Source of the DNA: an uncultured Lautropia sp.
Lineage (GTDB): Bacteria; Pseudomonadota; Gammaproteobacteria; Burkholderiales; Burkholderiaceae_E
Assembly: GCA_938046755.1 (NCBI GenBank)
Contig: CALIXC010000083.1
Coordinates: 1 to 10,143, forward strand
DNA length: 10,143 nt
Direction: 5' to 3'
The translations under genes and the position numbers were made by a program. This document shows positions 7,077 to 10,143 of this stretch, in pieces; position 1 is the stretch's first letter, and each line of letters starts with the position of its first letter. Below the pieces are notes generated by a model. It did no database searches. It was not told the DNA's origin and saw only the letters and a list, made by a program, of their open reading frames with translations.

Positions 7077-7143
7077 GCATGCATGGCACATGTCTGTCAT
7101 GCAGTGGCCATGTGCGTAGATGGAGCAGCGTTGGCGCCTGGCG

Positions 7144-7170
7144 TTCCGGTCACAGGGCAGCTTCCGGTCA
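7144..7170. repeat. 9-bp direct repeat, 18-bp period
   Basis: TTCCGGTCA occurs at 7144-7152 and again at 7162-7170, with a 9-bp spacer. It lies between the rml terminator and the asnB leader. It could be a pair of regulator half-sites or chance in a G/C-rich stretch; no known operator is recognised. Confidence 0.4.
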
Positions 7171-7224
7171 TGTGAAACGGTCTTTGGGGGCGTTTTTCAT
7201 GACGCGGGGTGGCAGTATCTGGAG

Positions 7225-7425
7225 TTGTCAAGGCGACGAATCCAATTCAATACAAATATGGCTAGCTTTGAATGTTAAGTGTTGCAAATACATCTAATTG
7301 TTCAATTTGTATTAAGTTTTAGAAGACTTGTAAAACCGGAGACGTCGTATTGTTTTTGAAGGGCATGCTTTCCCTTGTGGGTAGAATGCTACAGCTTTGA
7401 ATTTTGGCTGGCGGCGAATCCTTAA
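7225..7425 (+). promoter_or_regulatory. AT-rich leader and probable promoter region of asnB
   Basis: asnB needs its own promoter because a strong terminator precedes it. Candidate elements are all imperfect. A -35-like TTGTCA (7225-7230) has no matching -10 at normal spacing. TTGTAT (7308-7313) and TAAAAC (7331-7336) are 17 bp apart. TAGAAT (7382-7387) is a fair -10 but lacks a spaced -35. The region also holds dyads: AATACAAAT (7249-7257) with ATTTGTATT (7305-7313), AATTG-TT-CAATT (7296-7307, to within a base) and GTTTTA (7316-7321) with TAAAAC (7331-7336). No clear Shine-Dalgarno precedes ATG 7426; the nearest purine-rich stretch is GGCGGCGA around 7410-7417. Confidence 0.4.
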
Positions 7426-9390
7426 ATGTGCGGAATTGCGGGATATTTTGAACCTGGCCAGCGACGTGCGTCGCCGGACCTGTTGCTGAAGATGGCCCAG
7501 GCCATCCATCATCGCGGGCCGGACGACGCAGGGGCATGGGCGGATGATGGCGTGGGTCTGGGGTTGGGGCACCGACGCCTCTCCATCATGGATCTGTCGC
7601 CGGCGGGCCATCAGCCCATGGTCTCAGCCTCAGGCCAGCGGGTGCTGGTCTTCAATGGCGAGATCTACAACTTCACCGAGCTTCATGCCGAGCTGGAGCA
7701 GCAGGGCAGGGCGCCGGCATGGCGGGGGCATTCTGATACCGAGACGCTGCTGGCAGCCTTCGAGGCCTGGGGGGTCGAGCAGACGCTCAAGCGTGCACGG
7801 GGCATGTTCGCCCTGGCGCTGTGGGACCGGCAGAGCCGGACGCTCACGCTGGCACGTGACCGGCTGGGCGAGAAACCACTCTACTACGGCTGGCAGATGC
7901 AGGGGCAGCAGCCGGCCTTTCTGTTCGGCTCCGAGCTGAAGGCGTTGCGCGAGCATCCGTCCTTTGCGGGTGAGGTGGATCGCTCGGCGGTGTGTCTGCT
8001 GCTGCGTCACAACTGCGTGCCAGCACCGTATTCCATCTACCGGGGCATTTCCAAGCTCATGCCCGGGCACTACCTTACACTGACCGAGCAGGACCTGCAG
8101 GCACAGCGTCTGCCGGCCTCCACGCCTTACTGGTCGCTGGCCGAAGTGGCGGTGGCGGGCGTTGCCTCACCCTGGCAAGGTTCCGATGACGAGGCCATTC
8201 GGCAGCTTGATGCGCTGCTGCGCGATGCCATCGGTCAGCAGATGGTGGCCGACGTGCCGCTGGGCGCCTTCCTGTCGGGTGGCATCGATTCGTCCGCCAT
8301 CGTGGCCCTGATGCAGGCGCAGTCGTCAAAGGCGGTGAAGACCTTTTCCATCGGCTTCGACGAGGCGGGCTACAACGAGGCCGTGTACGCCAAGGCGGTG
8401 GCCGATCACCTGAAGACCGAGCATACCGAACTGTATGTGCAGCCAGTGCAGGCGCAGGCAGTCATTCCGCGTTTGCCCGCGCTCTATGACGAGCCCTTTG
8501 CCGATTCGTCGCAGATTCCCACCTTCCTGGTGTCGGAGCTGGCGCGCAAGAGCGTGACGGTGTCGCTGTCGGGCGATGGGGGCGATGAGCTGTTCTGTGG
8601 CTACAACCGCTATCAGATGACGGCCCAGCTCTGGAACCGTCTGGGTTCGCTGCCGCTGCCGCTGCGCCGGATGCTGGCCGGGGGCATTCATCTGTTGTCC
8701 CCCACGCAGTGGAACCAGTTGGCCCGGAAGCTGCCGGGGGCAGACTCGCGCTACGTGAACCTGGGCGAGAAGCTGCACAAGGGGGCGGGTGTGATGGGTG
8801 CGCGCTCCATCGAGGACCTGTACCTGGGCTTTGTCAGCCACTGGCGCGACCCGGCGTCGGTCGTGATCGACGGGCGGGAGCCACCCTCGCTGGTGACGGG
8901 CAACCGGCCCGACCTGCGTGGGCTGGATGGCGTGCAGCAGATGATGGCGCTGGATGCGCTGACCTATATGGCCGACGACATTCTGGTGAAGGTGGACCGA
9001 GCCTCGATGGGCGTGTCGCTAGAAAGTCGTGTGCCCTTCTTGGATCACCGGGTGGTGGAGTTTGCCTGGCGGCTGCCGCAGTCGCTGAAGCTGCGCAATG
9101 GCCAGGGCAAGTGGCTGTTGCGGCAGGTGCTGTACCAGTACGTGCCTCGTCAGCTCATCGAGCGGCCCAAACAGGGCTTTGCGGTGCCCATCGACGCCTG
9201 GCTGCGCGGTCCGCTGCGTGACTGGGCCGAAAGCCTGCTGGACGAATCGCGCCTGCGCCAGGAAGGCATCTTCCAGCCGGCCGCGGTGCGCCAGAAATGG
9301 AACGAGCACCTGTCCGGCAAGCGCAACTGGCAGCACTGGCTGTGGGATGTGCTGATGTACCAGGCCTGGGCCGAGGAACAGAAGAAGTGA
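7426..9390 (+). CDS. asnB: Glutamine-hydrolysing asparagine synthase family amidotransferase
   Basis: Cytoplasmic class II glutamine amidotransferase fused to an ATP-pyrophosphatase synthetase domain; the prototype makes asparagine from aspartate, glutamine and ATP. In the glutaminase domain (about 1-220) Cys2 is the nucleophile after Met removal, which fixes the start at ATG 7426. Glutamine-binding residues are visible as HRRLSIMD (49-56), FNGEIYN (76-82) and SDTE (103-106), followed by RDRLGEKPLYYG. The synthetase domain carries the pyrophosphate loop SGGIDSS (284-290), SLSGDGGDELFCGYNRY and VKVDRASMGVSLESRVPFLDH. At 654 aa it is about 100 residues longer than E. coli AsnB (554) and resembles the longer homologues found in O-antigen and exopolysaccharide loci, such as WbpS. 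Those are thought to amidate sugar carboxylates. Which role applies here is not decidable from sequence alone. It stands alone between a terminator and a convergent gene. Confidence 0.93.
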   Translation: MCGIAGYFEPGQRRASPDLLLKMAQAIHHRGPDDAGAWADDGVGLGLGHRRLSIMDLSPAGHQPMVSASGQRVLVFNGEIYNFTELHAELEQQGRAPAWRGHSDTETLLAAFEAWGVEQTLKRARGMFALALWDRQSRTLTLARDRLGEKPLYYGWQMQGQQPAFLFGSELKALREHPSFAGEVDRSAVCLLLRHNCVPAPYSIYRGISKLMPGHYLTLTEQDLQAQRLPASTPYWSLAEVAVAGVASPWQGSDDEAIRQLDALLRDAIGQQMVADVPLGAFLSGGIDSSAIVALMQAQSSKAVKTFSIGFDEAGYNEAVYAKAVADHLKTEHTELYVQPVQAQAVIPRLPALYDEPFADSSQIPTFLVSELARKSVTVSLSGDGGDELFCGYNRYQMTAQLWNRLGSLPLPLRRMLAGGIHLLSPTQWNQLARKLPGADSRYVNLGEKLHKGAGVMGARSIEDLYLGFVSHWRDPASVVIDGREPPSLVTGNRPDLRGLDGVQQMMALDALTYMADDILVKVDRASMGVSLESRVPFLDHRVVEFAWRLPQSLKLRNGQGKWLLRQVLYQYVPRQLIERPKQGFAVPIDAWLRGPLRDWAESLLDESRLRQEGIFQPAAVRQKWNEHLSGKRNWQHWLWDVLMYQAWAEEQKK

Positions 9391-9397
9391 GGTCCGG

Positions 9398-9423
9398 GGC
9401 AGGTCTGCGGCTGCAGACCTGCC
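9398..9423. terminator. Perfect hairpin in the convergent gap (candidate bidirectional terminator)
   Basis: GGCAGGTCTGC (9398-9408) and GCAGACCTGCC (9413-9423) form a perfect 11-bp stem around a GGCT loop. It lies in the 42-bp gap between the stops of asnB (+) and the epimerase gene (-). No T-tract follows in either direction, so it is not a canonical intrinsic terminator; it may block or protect 3' ends or act with Rho. The symmetric position favours use by both transcripts. Confidence 0.55.
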
Positions 9424-9432
9424 TACCCACCG

Positions 9433-10143
9433 TCACTGCATCCGTTTCAGCGCCGTCGGGGCATCCACCGGGGGCTTCCAGCCCAGTTGCTGGCAGAAGC
9501 GCTGGTTGTCCACGGCCAGTGATCCGGCCAGGCGCTGCCAGATGCCCGACTTGCCTGCCAGCCTCGCCAGGCCGGCCAGTAGTGCCGGCGGCACGGGGAG
9601 CAGGCGGGCCGGCTTGCCGGCAGCCTGGGCCATGGCCCGGATGAGGGCTGGTGTGGAGAGCGCCGCACCATCGCTGAGGTGAAAGAGCCCGGCCGCGCGC
9701 CCGGGGTTGTCCAGAATGGCCATGATGGCGCTGCACAGGTTGTCGATGGCCAGGAAGCTGCGCTGGTTGTCGACGGATCCCAGCGGCAGTGGCAGGCCAC
9801 TGGTGGCCAGCTTCTGCAGGGCCGCAAAGTTGGCCTTCACGCCCGGACCATAGACCAGCGGCGGCCGCAGGATGGTGATGACCGGGCCGTGCTTCAGGCG
9901 CTGCAGGTGGCGCTCGGCCGCCAGCTTGGCAAAGCCGTAGCAATCCTCGGGGCGGGGCGGATCGTCTTCGCGCAAGGGGTGTCCGGGGGCCGACCATTCG
10001 CCGGCGGCCTTGATGGAGCTGAGAAAGATGAACTGTGCCACGCCGGCGCGGGCGGCATCGCGCGCCAGCCGGTGCGGTGCCCGCACGTTCACGCGCCAGA
10101 GCTGGCGCTGGCTGTCGCGGTTGGCGTCCAGCGGCACGTGGGC
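9433..10143 (-). CDS. NAD-dependent epimerase/reductase, WbpV/WreQ-like (5' end cut by window)
   Basis: Extended SDR protein, probably cytoplasmic, acting on a UDP-4-keto-6-deoxy sugar. 236 C-terminal residues are visible; the reading frame stays open to the window edge, so the N-terminal Rossmann GxxGxxG segment (about 80 residues by family length) lies outside. Fragment residues show LSSIKAAGE (41-49) with the catalytic Ser, Tyr69-x3-Lys73 in YGFAK, LRPPLVYGPGVKANF (92-106), a PLPLGSVDNQRS segment and a FHLSDGAALST segment. These resemble the family containing WbpV and WreQ, which reduce UDP-4-keto-6-deoxy-GlcNAc to UDP-D-QuiNAc, though many relatives are labelled UDP-glucose 4-epimerase. 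The WbpM-type dehydratase in the same locus would make its substrate. An internal GTG at 10137 is not taken as the start because homologous sequence continues upstream of it. The substrate is inferred. Confidence 0.85.
   Translation of the reverse strand, partial: AHVPLDANRDSQRQLWRVNVRAPHRLARDAARAGVAQFIFLSSIKAAGEWSAPGHPLREDDPPRPEDCYGFAKLAAERHLQRLKHGPVITILRPPLVYGPGVKANFAALQKLATSGLPLPLGSVDNQRSFLAIDNLCSAIMAILDNPGRAAGLFHLSDGAALSTPALIRAMAQAAGKPARLLPVPPALLAGLARLAGKSGIWQRLAGSLAVDNQRFCQQLGWKPPVDAPTALKRMQ

Larger units (their letters stand above)
6978..7425. other. Gene-free stretch between rmlD and asnB
   Basis: No plausible protein gene is seen in these 448 bp; the short openings on either strand have no recognisable content. 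The left part holds overlapping hairpins (6987-7029) and a strong terminator (7035-7076). The middle holds a cluster of CATG tetramers with a 7-bp dyad (7086-7092 and 7109-7115) and a 9-bp direct repeat (7144-7152 and 7162-7170). The right part is sharply AT-rich: 7241-7320 has 21 G/C in 80 bases by my count, against clearly G/C-rich flanking genes. It probably carries the asnB promoter and leader. A small RNA cannot be excluded. Confidence 0.6.

Noticed and set aside
6978..7425. JUMPstart/ops element upstream of the polysaccharide gene asnB
   Set aside because: I looked for the GGCGGTAG-type ops core in the leader and found only unrelated partial resemblance; no RfaH-type element can be supported.
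10135..10137. GTG as the start of the minus-strand reductase
   Set aside because: The frame remains open upstream to the window edge (Ala-His precede the Val), and the family needs about 80 more N-terminal residues with the NAD-binding motif, so the gene is cut by the window rather than starting here.
1..10143. Mobile elements, CRISPR arrays, tRNA or rRNA genes
   Set aside because: No transposase or integrase motifs, no regularly spaced repeats of CRISPR type, and no tRNA or rRNA signatures were seen on either strand.

Overview
The window is a stretch of a surface-polysaccharide (O-antigen or capsule type) biosynthesis locus from a high-GC Gram-negative bacterium. G/C-rich third codon positions, the Pseudomonas-like wbpL/wbpM/wbpV-type gene families and the rml genes point to a proteobacterium, most likely a betaproteobacterium of the Burkholderiales. 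That placement is inference from gene content and composition, and I do not claim a genus.

Layout. Positions 1-3315 on the minus strand hold two genes transcribed leftwards with 1 nt between them. The first is a GT4-type polyprenyl-phosphate sugar-1-phosphate transferase (1975-3315), which would start the lipid-linked glycan. The second is a large WbpM-type UDP-GlcNAc 4,6-dehydratase (1-1973, its 3' end cut by the window). A 163-bp divergent promoter region (3316-3478) separates them from a rightward operon with the complete dTDP-L-rhamnose pathway in the order rmlB-rmlA-rmlC-rmlD (3479-6977). The rmlA/rmlC and rmlC/rmlD junctions overlap. The operon is followed by a hairpin or possible pseudoknot and then a strong intrinsic terminator (7035-7076).

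A 448-bp gene-free stretch (6978-7425) follows, with an unusually AT-rich core. It leads into a 654-aa class II glutamine amidotransferase/asparagine-synthase family protein (7426-9390, +). That gene converges on a minus-strand SDR epimerase/reductase (9433-10143, N-terminus cut by the window) that resembles WbpV/WreQ-type UDP-4-keto-6-deoxy-GlcNAc reductases. A perfect 11-bp hairpin sits in the 42-bp convergent gap.

How the genes fit together (inference from families). The WbpM-type dehydratase makes UDP-4-keto-6-deoxy-GlcNAc. The WbpV-like reductase would reduce it to UDP-D-QuiNAc. The WbpL-like transferase would load that sugar-1-phosphate onto undecaprenyl phosphate. RmlBACD supplies dTDP-L-rhamnose, and the AsnB-like enzyme may amidate a sugar carboxylate, as proposed for WbpS, or make asparagine. 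The set predicts a glycan with a QuiNAc (or FucNAc) reducing-end residue plus L-rhamnose and possibly an amidated uronic acid. I see no wholly new system. The points most worth a second look are the structured 3' end of the rml transcript, the AT-rich asnB leader, the long loops in the initiating transferase and the low-complexity tail of the dehydratase.
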